Counted from the first letter of the stretch, positions 1 to 8,159 are shown. The stretch is DNA of 64,000 nucleotides from an uncultured Eubacteriales bacterium (GCA_934488615.1 CAKSSJ010000002.1:1-64000), one strand, 5' to 3'. The notes: generated by a model from the letters alone, not told the origin. Numbers and translations: made by a program.

Positions 1-1
1 C

Positions 2-1402
2 CTGTAAATTAGTGCCTGGTGTCAGCCTTGTATGAACCGTCCATACCTCATATGCAAGGTCGGCAGACATATCGTTTACCCTTTCTCCGTTCGCACTGTA
101 AGATTCAATGCTGACATTGCCTGCATGACGGTTAAAGGTTCTCGTTGCGCCCGTTTCTTCAATGACCTGAAGCTTATCCGCTCTGTCGTCAACATGGAAT
201 TTATAATCATTTATACTGCTGTTTGACAGGGTGTAGTCTACTTCATAAATCGTGTGAAGAGGGACGGCATTTTGTATATAAAAGTACGATTTCGGATCTC
301 CATATAAATCACAATACTTTTTAAACATATAGATTTTAGCATTTGAACTAAAACTGCAATCAATTAAATTTGAGGGATCGGGAGAACCGAAGATCATCAC
401 TTTTTCAAGATTTTTAGAACTATGAAAATATGAATAACATTCCACGTTAGTGCCCCAAATAATCTCTTTAAGACTCGGACAGTTATCAAAGACCATGTAA
501 CCTATTGTCAGTTTGTTATTGCTTTTTCTTGTGAAATCAATCTTTTCAAGCGCAGTACAGATTTCAAAAGCATAATCATCTACTTCCGTTGCAATATTGT
601 CGGGAGTAAAATATACCTCCTTGAGCGCAGTGCATCCCGAAAACATGCTTCGACAAACTTCGCTTGCAATAAAAGCTGTTTTCAGATTTTTGCATACGGC
701 AAAAGTACCGCCGAGACCGCCTGAATTATCCGACTTAAATTCAACGTTTGACGGAACATAAAGTGTCTCTATCTCCGTTCCCGAGAAAGAGCCGCCGTAA
801 AGCGTAATTTTTCTGTCCGAACCGTCATCGTTAAAAATAACGTTATAGACAGTTGCATATAAAAAATCCTCATCGTGAACAGATGCCCCCGGATTAACAA
901 TAACCTTATCAAAGGTTCTGCCAAAAGTGTAGCTTGTTGTCATACTGTCATCAATCGTCAGGATGTTTTCGCCCGTCGAATTGTCGAAATTTATCGTAAC
1001 GAACTTAAAGCCGTTATCATTGGCATATCTCTCAGCTTCCGTTCCGCTGTAGCCGTATATTGTAAAGTCATTTTTATATCCGTTAGCTCTGTAGCCAAAC
1101 GCCTTTTCACCGATTGACTTGACCGAAGCGGGAACATACACTGTTGTAAAATACCACAGGTCGTTTACAAATGCTTCACTGCCTATGCTTTCAAGCCCCT
1201 CGTTGAGAACAAGATAATCAAAGTCATTCTCTGTATATCTGCCGTCGGGGATTTCCTTGGTTCCGTCCGGGATAATGCAATATCCGCAAGCTTCCGCATC
1301 GGGTAAATCATCTCTGAGAGCACTGACAGAATACATATTCACTGACAAAATGAGACAAATTGAAACAAATAGTGCCGCCGTCCTCAGCCAAAATTTTTTC
1401 AT
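2..1402 (-). CDS. BspA-like leucine-rich-repeat secreted protein (3' end outside window)
   Basis: From ATG at 1402 the frame stays open to the left edge (467 codons seen), so the C-terminus is missing. A GAGGAG ribosome-binding site lies 8 nt upstream. Residues 1-32 form a signal peptide (KK followed by a hydrophobic stretch ending near SVSA). The body has BspA-type LRR_5 patterns: short strands with turns such as FSGCTALKEVYF and FEICTALEKIDF, and near residue 110 a YGYSGTEAERYA...GF block, which typically closes an LRR_5 run. Proteins of this class are usually exported and often surface-attached, with a binding or adhesion role. The ligand cannot be inferred and any anchor would lie in the missing part. 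It has its own promoter. Confidence 0.8.
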   Translation of the reverse strand, partial: MKKFWLRTAALFVSICLILSVNMYSVSALRDDLPDAEACGYCIIPDGTKEIPDGRYTENDFDYLVLNEGLESIGSEAFVNDLWYFTTVYVPASVKSIGEKAFGYRANGYKNDFTIYGYSGTEAERYANDNGFKFVTINFDNSTGENILTIDDSMTTSYTFGRTFDKVIVNPGASVHDEDFLYATVYNVIFNDDGSDRKITLYGGSFSGTEIETLYVPSNVEFKSDNSGGLGGTFAVCKNLKTAFIASEVCRSMFSGCTALKEVYFTPDNIATEVDDYAFEICTALEKIDFTRKSNNKLTIGYMVFDNCPSLKEIIWGTNVECYSYFHSSKNLEKVMIFGSPDPSNLIDCSFSSNAKIYMFKKYCDLYGDPKSYFYIQNAVPLHTIYEVDYTLSNSSINDYKFHVDDRADKLQVIEETGATRTFNRHAGNVSIESYSANGERVNDMSADLAYEVWTVHTRLTPGTNLQ

Positions 1403-1434
1403 AATCATTCCTCCTCATATTTGTTTTCAATTTC

Positions 1435-1462
1435 ATTATAGCAAAAAGCAGGAATTTGTCAA
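1435..1462 (-). promoter_or_regulatory. sigma-A promoter of the LRR protein gene
   Basis: On the minus strand TTGACA (1457-1462), a 16-bp spacer and TATAAT (1435-1440), with TGC just before the -10 box giving an extended -10. It lies 33 bp upstream of the start codon. The -35 box is inside the hairpin that terminates the upstream operon. Confidence 0.8.
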
Positions 1463-1477
1463 CAAAATCCCTGCTTT
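1441..1477 (-). terminator. terminator of the M20 peptidase operon, overlapping the next promoter
   Basis: The arms at 1445-1459 and 1462-1477 pair with one wobble and one bulge, and TTTTT follows on the minus strand. It sits 21 bp after the stop of the small Cys protein gene and shares bases with the promoter of the next gene. Confidence 0.7.
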
Positions 1478-1498
1478 ATAAGTAAATTTTATGTGTAT

Positions 1499-1678
1499 TT
1501 AGTTCTGCTTTCTTACGATTTTGTATTCGTCATACGGGTCGTAATACGGGCAGTTATAGAACGATGCGCTGACAAATTTCATGTATTCGTCCTCGTCAAG
1601 CTCCATTTCGCAATAGTAGGTCTCGATCTCCTCGTCATAGACGAAGTTGTTGCAATCCTCACAATTTGTAACCTTCAT
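1499..1678 (-). CDS. small cysteine- and acid-rich protein (DUF6472-like)
   Basis: A 59-residue ORF, too short for many gene finders. The start ATG at 1678 is 14 nt after the stop of the M20 peptidase gene, with AAAGGA as a ribosome-binding site. The protein opens with CEDC, has C at about 23 and 43 (YYCEMELDEDEY, YNCPYY) and is rich in Asp, Glu and Tyr. This fits the clostridial DUF6472 family, whose function is unknown. Four cysteines could hold a metal; that is inference. It is the last gene of the operon starting with the DUF5058 gene, followed by a terminator. Confidence 0.72.
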   Translation of the reverse strand: MKVTNCEDCNNFVYDEEIETYYCEMELDEDEYMKFVSASFYNCPYYDPYDEYKIVRKQN

Positions 1679-1692
1679 ATTTTCTACGTCCT

Positions 1693-3129
1693 TTATTTTC
1701 TGCCCTGAGCCTTAATAAGATTCTGATAAAATCTTACCGCACCCGGCAGGCAGTTGTATTCAATACATTCGTTGAGTCCGTGCATACCTTTCATCTGGTC
1801 GGGACCGTAAATAACAGGAGCAAACCGGATGCAATTCTTGCATATCGGCTGATAGAACTGTGCGTCGGTCGCGCCCGTCATAACATAAGGACTTGAAGCA
1901 AGCCCCGGGAAGGTCTCAGCAATAACTCCCTCAAAAAGCTTGAACGCTTCGCCGTTGATATCAACGGGCGGAGTGTAGTCGTTTGAATGTACGACCTCGG
2001 TATCAAGCCCGTGCTTCTTTGCAAGCTTTTCGATGATTTCAAGGCTTTCCTTTTCGCCCTGATGAGGAATAAAGCGCATGTTTGCGCCGAGCGTTGCCTC
2101 CTGCGGAATGACGTTATATGCGTCCGAGCCCGACTGAGTTGTGAATGCAATTGTCGTTCTGAGCATTGCGCCTGCCTGTGCGCTGATTGCAGGCAAAGCG
2201 GCGATAATCAGCGGCTTGAACAGCCAAATGTTGCCGAGAAGAAGTCTCATGCCGAACGACGATGCGTAGGGCGCAAGGGTCGTGAACATTGCCGCAACCT
2301 CGGGAAGAAGCTTCTTTTTGAACGGTGAATGTTTTTCAACATCGTCAACGAATGATGCAAGCCTTGCAATAGGAGTATTCTTTGTCGGAGCACTCGCATG
2401 ACCGCCCGTGCTGTGAGCGGTGAACTTAACATCCGCCTTTCCCTTTTCAAAAACGCCGACCATCGCAAAATTGCCGTTTACGCCGCCGATGGGGTTCGTG
2501 ATGATACAGCCGCCCTCGTCGCAGACAAGGAAAAGCTCAATTCCGCGGCGCTTAAGCTCATTGACGATTTTCGGTGCGCCGTCGCCTGCCCATTCCTCGG
2601 TGCAGGACGATGCAAGATAAACGTCAACGGGCGGAGTGTAGCCCTCTTTCAGCAGTTCCTCAACCGCCTCAAAGAAAGCCATGACGGAGCATTTTGTGTC
2701 TGCGGCACCTCTGCCCCAAACCTTGCCGTCCTCAATATCGCCCGAGAAAGGCTCGTGCGACCATTCGCCCTCGGCAGGAACAACGTCCTGATGGCTCATG
2801 AGAAGTATCGGCTTTTCAGAGCTTTCGCCCTTCCAATAGAAAAGCAAATTTCCGTCGATCTCGGTCTTTTCGAGCTTTTCGTGAACAAGCGGAAAGAGCT
2901 TTTCGAGAACCTTATGAAAACCGAGGAACTTTTCAACCTCATGAACATTTGCATGAGAGGTTGTGTCATATTTAATCATTTCCGAGAGCTTTTCAGCAAG
3001 GCGAAGCGACTCCTGTTCGTCCTCGTTAGCCTTGTAGTCGGATTTCTTCTTCGGCATGAGAAGCGTGCGAATTACGGCAACAAGCAGTAAAAGTACGATC
3101 ACGGCAGGAATAATAAGCAAATACTTCAT
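1693..3129 (-). CDS. membrane-anchored M20-family metallopeptidase
   Basis: 478 residues. Residues 1-24 form one hydrophobic anchor, so the catalytic part probably faces outside. M20 metal-site motifs are present: SHQDVVP (H113, D115), GRGAADTK (D144), TEEWAGDG (E178 catalytic base, E179) and GGHAS in the lid domain. The family hydrolyses peptides or N-acyl amino acids; the long form with an N-terminal anchor resembles PM20D1/carboxypeptidase S more than PepV. It starts 2 nt after the 227-residue membrane protein gene and so is translated with two putative transporter subunits. Uptake or processing of peptides or acyl-amino acids is an inference from that linkage. Confidence 0.85.
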   Translation of the reverse strand: MKYLLIIPAVIVLLLLVAVIRTLLMPKKKSDYKANEDEQESLRLAEKLSEMIKYDTTSHANVHEVEKFLGFHKVLEKLFPLVHEKLEKTEIDGNLLFYWKGESSEKPILLMSHQDVVPAEGEWSHEPFSGDIEDGKVWGRGAADTKCSVMAFFEAVEELLKEGYTPPVDVYLASSCTEEWAGDGAPKIVNELKRRGIELFLVCDEGGCIITNPIGGVNGNFAMVGVFEKGKADVKFTAHSTGGHASAPTKNTPIARLASFVDDVEKHSPFKKKLLPEVAAMFTTLAPYASSFGMRLLLGNIWLFKPLIIAALPAISAQAGAMLRTTIAFTTQSGSDAYNVIPQEATLGANMRFIPHQGEKESLEIIEKLAKKHGLDTEVVHSNDYTPPVDINGEAFKLFEGVIAETFPGLASSPYVMTGATDAQFYQPICKNCIRFAPVIYGPDQMKGMHGLNECIEYNCLPGAVRFYQNLIKAQGRK

Positions 3130-3131
3130 TT

Positions 3132-3815
3132 TTAAGCCTCCTTGCCCTTTTTATAAATGAAGTAGGAAATTCCGATGGCAATTGCGCCGGCAGGAATAAT
3201 CATGAAGCTTGTTGAGCTGACAAGCGACGGAACGAGCATGAACAGAACACTCATCACAACAAGCGGAGCAACGGCAATGCTCATGTTCTTGCGGTAATAT
3301 TTATATGCCATTGCGCCGAAGAGAGCCGGAACAACATTGTCAAACGCGGGCTGAAGTGTCGGGCTTTGAAGAACGGGCTGAAGCGGAGTAAGCGCAAGCA
3401 CGCCTATCGCAAGCACAAGTATTGTCACGAGCGACGAGGTAGCAATCGAAAGTGTTGAAATAATTTCATTTTCCTTTGTGCCGCTCTTTACGCCGACCAT
3501 GTCTCTCGCAGTAACGGCACAAGGAATTTTCATGTTGATGAGATTACCCGTAATAAATGCAAGATAACCGCCGCCAGAGCCGAGCATCGGAGTGTAAATA
3601 AGAAATTCCGCAACGCTCGAAACCGTCCAGACAAGTCCGACAGAGAAGAATGCTTTGCCGACCGCTCCGATATCGGGGAACGCGCCGAGATATTTACCGA
3701 TCAAAAACGGTGCACCGACGAGCATAATAACGGTTATTGCGCTGACCAATCTGCCGAGCAAATGAGTTGTTTTACTGTATTTTTCCCATACAGCGTTGTT
3801 GTTTTTATCCATCAT
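3132..3815 (-). CDS. multi-pass membrane protein, partner of DUF5058 protein
   Basis: 227 residues with about six hydrophobic segments after a polar N-terminus (MMDKNNNAVWEKY). The second ATG (3812) is better spaced from AAGGAGGTG than the first, so the true start may be one codon later. No named family is recognised. A small-residue loop, PMLGSGGGYLAFITGNL, and the Gly/Pro-rich helices look like transporter helices. It is sandwiched between the DUF5058 gene (9-nt gap) and the M20 peptidase gene (2-nt gap), which suggests the two membrane proteins form one complex; the substrate is unknown. Confidence 0.75.
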   Translation of the reverse strand: MMDKNNNAVWEKYSKTTHLLGRLVSAITVIMLVGAPFLIGKYLGAFPDIGAVGKAFFSVGLVWTVSSVAEFLIYTPMLGSGGGYLAFITGNLINMKIPCAVTARDMVGVKSGTKENEIISTLSIATSSLVTILVLAIGVLALTPLQPVLQSPTLQPAFDNVVPALFGAMAYKYYRKNMSIAVAPLVVMSVLFMLVPSLVSSTSFMIIPAGAIAIGISYFIYKKGKEA

Positions 3816-3824
3816 TGCACCTCC

Positions 3825-4601
3825 TTATTTAATCAGCAAGCCGATAACAACAGCCGAAGCCATTCCGACGATCATACTGCCTGCAATCGAGAAGTTATCG
3901 ACCCATGCGAGCTTTTTCTTTTCGCCCAGGAACACGAACAAAGCCATAACCAACGCGGAAATAGCCGCAACAGCCAACGGAAGCCAATCGCCCGTGAAGG
4001 TGAAAAGTCCGTCGCCCGAAACAAACGAACCGAGGTAGCTGCCGATGTATGCGCTGACAAGACCGATAAACATAGCGGTCATAGCCTTGTCTCCGAAGCC
4101 TGCCTTTGTGCTTCCGCCGTCTGTGCCGAGCTTCTTTGAATATTTTTTATTGAAGAATATCGAAAGTATCATGCCCCACATGATGCACACGCTCATGAGC
4201 AGTGCAATCGTGGCAAAGGATTTCGGCGTCATTTCCGCCGCAGAGAGCTTTGACATTCCGACCTGCTCTGCCGCCGCCTGAGCGACCTGCGTTTCATAGT
4301 GCAATGCACCGATGACCGAGAGACGGAGCCATGGCCACGGAATTCCGAGACTGCCCGAAAGAGCGATAACTCCGAGAAGAATTCCTACGCTCGGCAGAAC
4401 TGAAAACGTTGCGCTTGAAACGATAACTCTTTTCATTTTTGTGGTGTCCATTCCGAGTGCAACTCCTGCCTTATAGGCACGCACAAGGAAAATAACGCAG
4501 ATAATTGCAACGAAAGCAACAATTCCGCCGCAGATCAAATACATCGGCGTACTGTTAAGCTGACCGAGAATATTTGCGGACGAAGCAGCTAAATTTTGCA
4601 T
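3825..4601 (-). CDS. DUF5058 family integral membrane protein
   Basis: 258 residues, about seven hydrophobic segments. The N-terminal half follows the DUF5058 pattern: a first membrane helix, a basic amphipathic loop (RAYKAGVALGMDTTKMKRVI), SSATFSVLPSVGILLG, then PWPWLRLSVIGALHYE. The family has no established function but is usually paired with a second membrane protein, as here. It is the first gene of the four-gene unit and has a clear promoter upstream. A role in transport linked to the downstream peptidase is inferred from operon context only. Confidence 0.78.
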   Translation of the reverse strand: MQNLAASSANILGQLNSTPMYLICGGIVAFVAIICVIFLVRAYKAGVALGMDTTKMKRVIVSSATFSVLPSVGILLGVIALSGSLGIPWPWLRLSVIGALHYETQVAQAAAEQVGMSKLSAAEMTPKSFATIALLMSVCIMWGMILSIFFNKKYSKKLGTDGGSTKAGFGDKAMTAMFIGLVSAYIGSYLGSFVSGDGLFTFTGDWLPLAVAAISALVMALFVFLGEKKKLAWVDNFSIAGSMIVGMASAVVIGLLIK

Positions 4602-4638
4602 AGAACTACCCCTTTCTGATAATTCATTCTTTTATTAG

Positions 4639-4667
4639 ATTATAATACATTTGAGCCGTTCTGTAAA
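4639..4667 (-). promoter_or_regulatory. sigma-A promoter of the DUF5058-M20 operon
   Basis: On the minus strand TTTACA (4662-4667), 17-bp spacer, TATAAT (4639-4644), 37 bp before the DUF5058 start codon. Confidence 0.75.
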
Positions 4668-4741
4668 TAGGTTTGATAATATGTAAAACATGTTAAATGT
4701 AATAAAAGCGTAAAAACCAGGCTGTCGCGCTCGCACAATCT

Positions 4742-4782
4742 AAAGGCAATACCGCACAATTGAGCTGCACGGTATTGCCTTT
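4742..4782 (-). terminator. terminator hairpin after the 62-residue ORF
   Basis: A perfect 13-bp stem (4742-4754 with 4770-4782) begins with AAA and ends with TTT, so it can work on either strand. It lies 4 bp past the stop codon of the minus-strand ORF at 4787. No longer T-tract follows, hence moderate confidence. Confidence 0.55.
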
Positions 4783-4786
4783 AGAT

Positions 4787-4975
4787 TTAATGTTCTTTTT
4801 TCCTGTTCTTCTTTTTAGGCAAGCCCTGAGCGACCTTTGGGTATTTATTTTCGGTTGCGGCTGTGGGCTGGATCTCATAGGTTCCGTACTTATGAAGTAT
4901 ATCGGCACAGTTTTCGGGGTCATTCAAAACCGGCTCATCAATCGGCAAATAAACTTTTTCTTTTTCACTTTTCAT
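4787..4975 (-). CDS. hypothetical 62-residue charged protein
   Basis: A small ORF with a good ribosome-binding site (GAGGTG, 5 nt before ATG) and a hairpin terminator directly after its stop. The protein is hydrophilic, with no membrane segment; it opens with MKSEKEKVYLPIDEP and ends in a basic KKKNRKKEH tail. No family is recognised. It stands alone between the DUF5058 operon and the divergent mgtC promoter. The translation and termination signals support a real gene. Confidence 0.6.
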   Translation of the reverse strand: MKSEKEKVYLPIDEPVLNDPENCADILHKYGTYEIQPTAATENKYPKVAQGLPKKKNRKKEH

Positions 4976-5055
4976 AAATTCACCTCATTAGTATTCTTGC
5001 ACCTTATTTTACAATAATTCCGACATTTATTTGGTAATAGTTCAGACAAAAATTC

Positions 5056-5084
5056 TTGACTTTTCTGATTATTTGTAGTATAAT
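5056..5084 (+). promoter_or_regulatory. sigma-A promoter of the tandem mgtC genes
   Basis: TTGACT (5056-5061), 17-bp spacer, TATAAT (5079-5084). Transcription should start near 5091, leaving a leader of about 90 nt before the first mgtC start. Confidence 0.85.
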
Positions 5085-5103
5085 TTAACATCATATTCGA
5101 CCA

Positions 5104-5131
5104 GCGGGCGTGGAACAAAATTCACGTCCGC
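5104..5131 (+). other. hairpin in the mgtC leader
   Basis: A 9-bp stem (5104-5112 with 5123-5131, one G-T pair) lies in the transcribed leader about 13 nt after the predicted start of transcription. No strong T-tract follows, so it is not a clear attenuator, and the leader is too short for an M-box riboswitch. It may stabilise the mRNA or bind a regulator; its role is open. Confidence 0.4.
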
Positions 5132-5179
5132 CCATATTATTTATTATGAGAACTAAAAATCATAACGGAGGTAAAGCAA

Positions 5180-5914
5180 ATGGATTCACTTATCCCCTTT
5201 TTTGATCCGATTCGCGGCGTAACAATGCCGGCGCTGGTGATCAAAATTCTTCTTGCCGTTTTTTTCGGCGGACTAATCGGACTTGAGCGCGGACATAAAC
5301 ACCGTGCCGCCGGAAGCCGTACATACATGATAGTTTGTCTCGGTGCAGCTTTGACAATGATTTTGAGTCATTACGAAACATATATTATGAGAAATTTATG
5401 GGAAGAAATTGCCAGAATGCTTGATAAACAGGTTGACGTTTCAAGATATAGTGCAAAAGTTGTCAGCGGTATCGGTTTCCTTGGAGCCGGAACTATTATC
5501 GTTACCGGACGTCAGGAAATCAAAGGCTTGACGACCGCCGCAGGTCTTTGGGCTTCGGCCTGTATGGGTCTTGCGATCGGTTCGGGCTATTATGAGTGCG
5601 CCATTCTCGGATTTTTGCTTATTCTTCTCACTACCGTTGTTTTTGAAAAAATCAGCTCATGGGTTATTTCAAATGCACGAAACATGGATCTTTACGTTGA
5701 ATTTGAAAAGATCGAAAATCTCGGAGAAATAATCAACACTTTTAAAGAACTGAATATTCAAATTTTTGATGTTGATATTCAGCGTGAAAAACAATCAAAC
5801 GGCGTCACAATCGGTGCCGTTATCTCCTCGAGACTTCCGAAAAAGGAAACCCATTCAAACGTCATGTCAAAAATATCAAAATTTGACTTTGTAACCGTTG
5901 TTGATGAAATATAA
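5180..5914 (+). CDS. MgtC/SapB family membrane protein, first copy
   Basis: 244 residues. The MgtC/SapB core is clear: IKILLAVFFGGLIGLERG near residue 25, then GIGFLGAGTI and GLTTAAGLWASA in the following helices, with a cytosolic C-terminal domain from about residue 165. Family members sit in the inner membrane and are linked to Mg2+ homeostasis and ATP synthase control rather than proven transport. A good AACGGAGG ribosome-binding site precedes ATG at 5180. It forms an operon with a second, diverged copy 18 bp downstream. Compared with that copy it carries an extra polar loop (about residues 72-87) between two helices. Confidence 0.88.
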   Translation: MDSLIPFFDPIRGVTMPALVIKILLAVFFGGLIGLERGHKHRAAGSRTYMIVCLGAALTMILSHYETYIMRNLWEEIARMLDKQVDVSRYSAKVVSGIGFLGAGTIIVTGRQEIKGLTTAAGLWASACMGLAIGSGYYECAILGFLLILLTTVVFEKISSWVISNARNMDLYVEFEKIENLGEIINTFKELNIQIFDVDIQREKQSNGVTIGAVISSRLPKKETHSNVMSKISKFDFVTVVDEI

Positions 5915-5932
5915 AAAGGGAGGCAATTTATT

Positions 5933-6613
5933 ATGTTTGAGTTTTTAGATCCGTTAAGAGAAATAACCACCCTTTCGGTTTTCATCAAAATGTTTTTGGC
6001 TATACTTTGCGGCGGAGCAATAGGAATTGAGCGTGAGCATAAGCGCCGTACCGCCGGTTTCAGAACACATATTTTGATTTGTTTGGGTGCATGCATGACA
6101 ACGATGGTAAGCCACTTCATGTTCTCTTATCTTCACTTATATACCGATGTTTCACGTCTCGGTGCCGGTGTTGTTGCAGGTATCGGTTTCATCGGTGCCG
6201 GTACGATTATCGTTACAAAGCGCCGTCAGGTTAAGGGTCTCACCACCGCTGCCGGTCTTTGGACGTGTGCGATAATCGGCCTCGCTATCGGCGCCGGCTA
6301 TTTTGAAGCAGCGGTTTTATCAACTGTTGTAATCCTTCTTGCCGAGATATTCTTCTCACGTTTTGAATACTGGGTTCTCGACAATGCGCGAAATATCAAC
6401 ATTTTTGTCGAATATTCGGGAACGGATAATCTTGATAATGTTATAAGAACGCTAAAAACCTACCGCGTTATCATTCTCGACCTTGAGATTACAAAATCGG
6501 GTCAGAATTCATGCGCAATATTCCAGCTTCAATTGCCGAAGAAGCTTTCGCACGATAAAATAATGACTATCGTTTCAACCTCGGACGGAGTTATTTCCGT
6601 TGAGGAGCTTTAA
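5933..6613 (+). CDS. MgtC/SapB family membrane protein, second copy
   Basis: 226 residues, a paralogue of the gene just upstream, with the same landmarks: FLAILCGGAIGIEREHKRRT, GIGFIGAGTIIV and GLTTAAGLWTCA, then a C-terminal domain ending in ISVEEL. A GGGAGG ribosome-binding site lies before ATG at 5933. The two proteins are clearly homologous but diverged along their whole length, so this is an old duplication; they may form a heteromer. Transcription ends at the hairpin just downstream, which also serves the convergent sigF operon. Confidence 0.88.
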   Translation: MFEFLDPLREITTLSVFIKMFLAILCGGAIGIEREHKRRTAGFRTHILICLGACMTTMVSHFMFSYLHLYTDVSRLGAGVVAGIGFIGAGTIIVTKRRQVKGLTTAAGLWTCAIIGLAIGAGYFEAAVLSTVVILLAEIFFSRFEYWVLDNARNINIFVEYSGTDNLDNVIRTLKTYRVIILDLEITKSGQNSCAIFQLQLPKKLSHDKIMTIVSTSDGVISVEEL

Positions 6614-6628
6614 TAACATATAGAAAAA

Positions 6629-6678
6629 ACAGGGTTGTCACATTTAGAGGCAGAAAGCGCTAAATATGGCAACCCTTT
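6629..6678. terminator. bidirectional terminator between mgtC and sigF
   Basis: AGGGTTG...CAACCCT at the base, with an inner ACATTTAG/CTAAATAT pairing, flanked by A-runs on one side and T-runs on the other. It lies 16 bp after the second mgtC and directly at the 3' end of sigF, so it can end both convergent transcripts. Confidence 0.75.
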
Positions 6679-6679
6679 T

Positions 6680-7345
6680 TTATATCAGTTTTTGTCTCAT
6701 TTGTTTCAATATCTTCTTTTCTCTGCGGCTGACCTGCACCTGCGTCATTCCGAGCGATTGTGCGGTCTGCGTTTGAGTCTTTCCTGCAAAGTAACGTTGC
6801 TTAATAAGCTCCCGATCTCTTTCTTCAAGCCGTTCCATGACCTGATGCACGGCAAGGTTCATTGAAACACTTTCCTCGTGGTCGGGCACAGGAATATCAA
6901 ACTGCGAATCGGATTCATCATCGTTCATCGTCAGACTGATAACGGGCATTGAAGCCGCTATCGCCTGCGCCGTTTCAAATTCATTATAACCGAGAATTTT
7001 GCTCAGCTCACCGACCGTCGGCTCACGGTCGTATTTTTTTATGAATTTATCCCGTTCATACGAAATTTTTCTGCCCTTTTCCTTGATTGAGCGGCTGACG
7101 CTGACCGTTCCGCCGTCGCGAAAAAGGCGCTTTATCTCGCCGAGAATAACGGGCACGGCATAGGTTGAGAAAGAAAATCCGAGCTCCTCCTTGAAGTTGT
7201 CAACAGCCTTGATAAGACCGATACAGCCTGCCTGAAAGAGGTCGTCGTATTCGACACCCTTTCCGCTGAATTTATGCGCACATGAGTGAACCAAGCCCAT
7301 GTTTTTTTCGATCATCCCGTCTCTGTTGGCTTTAGAAAGGATCAT
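6680..7345 (-). CDS. sigF: sporulation sigma factor SigF
   Basis: 221 residues with sigma-70 regions 2, 3 and 4. Region 2 contains EYDDLFQAGCIGLIKAVDNF and FSTYAVPVILGEIKRLFRD. Region 4 has the helix-turn-helix KTQTQTAQSLGMTQVQVSRR near the C-terminus. Sequence alone could fit SigF or SigG, but the directly upstream spoIIAB and spoIIAA genes identify it as SigF, the first forespore sigma factor. Its ATG overlaps the spoIIAB stop by 4 nt (ATGA), so translation is coupled. SigF activity is known to be blocked by SpoIIAB until SpoIIAA releases it. Confidence 0.93.
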   Translation of the reverse strand: MILSKANRDGMIEKNMGLVHSCAHKFSGKGVEYDDLFQAGCIGLIKAVDNFKEELGFSFSTYAVPVILGEIKRLFRDGGTVSVSRSIKEKGRKISYERDKFIKKYDREPTVGELSKILGYNEFETAQAIAASMPVISLTMNDDESDSQFDIPVPDHEESVSMNLAVHQVMERLEERDRELIKQRYFAGKTQTQTAQSLGMTQVQVSRREKKILKQMRQKLI

Positions 7346-7779
7346 CTGTCCTCACGCCCGCTGATTTTTTTGAGCATCGTTACCGTTGTACCTCTGCCCT
7401 CCTTTGACCTGACCGTGACCTTATCCATGAAGCTTTCCATAACGGCAAAGCCGAGGCCTGCACGTTCGCCGCCGAGAGTCGTGAAAAGCGGCTCCATCGC
7501 CTTTTTGATATCGGGGATTCCCACTCCCCTGTCTCTTATCGAAATTTTGACAGAGTTATCCTCGTACACTGCGGCGTATATGTAAATCTTTCCCACGCAG
7601 TCGGGGTAAGCGTGGACAATGCAGTTTGTGACAGCCTCGCTCACCGCCGTTTTGATATCGGTTATCTCGTCAACCGTCGGATCAAGCTGAGCGGCAAACG
7701 CCGCAACGGTTGAACGCGAAAAAGCCTCGTTGATCGACCTTGAATCAATCGTCATTCTGAAATCATTTTTTGCCTTCAT
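7342..7779 (-). CDS. spoIIAB: anti-sigma F factor SpoIIAB
   Basis: 145 residues when started at ATG 7779, where GGGAGG lies 9 nt upstream; longer in-frame starts run deeper into spoIIAA and lack such a site. It is a GHKL-fold serine kinase: N-box EAVTNCIVHAYPD, G1 box RDRGVGIPD, G2 box GGERAGLGFAVM. In sporulation it binds SigF and phosphorylates SpoIIAA. The start overlaps the end of spoIIAA by 17 nt and the end overlaps sigF by 4 nt, the standard coupled arrangement of the spoIIA operon. Confidence 0.93.
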   Translation of the reverse strand: MKAKNDFRMTIDSRSINEAFSRSTVAAFAAQLDPTVDEITDIKTAVSEAVTNCIVHAYPDCVGKIYIYAAVYEDNSVKISIRDRGVGIPDIKKAMEPLFTTLGGERAGLGFAVMESFMDKVTVRSKEGRGTTVTMLKKISGREDR

Positions 7780-8101
7780 TGGAAACATCCTCCCTTTTGC
7801 TGATTTTTGCAATTTTCTCAAGCCCTGCAAGCTGCATTACCCTATAGGTCTGCGGCGAAAGATTTGAAACGATTATCCTTCCCCCAAACGGCGACATTGT
7901 TCTCACGCGCCCCATAACAAGTCCGACGCCCGACGAATCCATGAACGTAACGTCGCCGTAATCAAGCTTCAAGACCTTCGGCTTGTAGGTCTGAATAGCA
8001 TCGTCGATCTCCATTCTGAGCGTTGAGGCGGTGTGGTGGTCGATCTCACCCTCGAGGAACGCCGTCACCCTCTGCTCTGTCGCTATAATTTTTACAGGCA
8101 T
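7763..8101 (-). CDS. spoIIAA: anti-anti-sigma factor SpoIIAA
   Basis: 112 residues forming one STAS domain. The phosphorylation site is visible in TFMDSSGVGLVMGR, where one serine is the SpoIIAB target. The unphosphorylated form frees SigF in the forespore. An AAGGGGG ribosome-binding site precedes ATG at 8101. It is the first gene of the operon; the commonly adjacent dacF is not here, and the region upstream is repeat-filled intergenic DNA. Confidence 0.92.
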   Translation of the reverse strand: MPVKIIATEQRVTAFLEGEIDHHTASTLRMEIDDAIQTYKPKVLKLDYGDVTFMDSSGVGLVMGRVRTMSPFGGRIIVSNLSPQTYRVMQLAGLEKIAKISKREDVSNEGKK

Positions 8102-8159
8102 AAGAATACCCCCCTTTTTAATGCTTGTGATTTATTTTTGTATTAAAAATCTCTCATCA

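Noticed and set aside
5091..5179. M-box or other Mg2+ riboswitch before mgtC
   Set aside because: The leader is only about 90 nt, with one short hairpin and none of the conserved M-box blocks.
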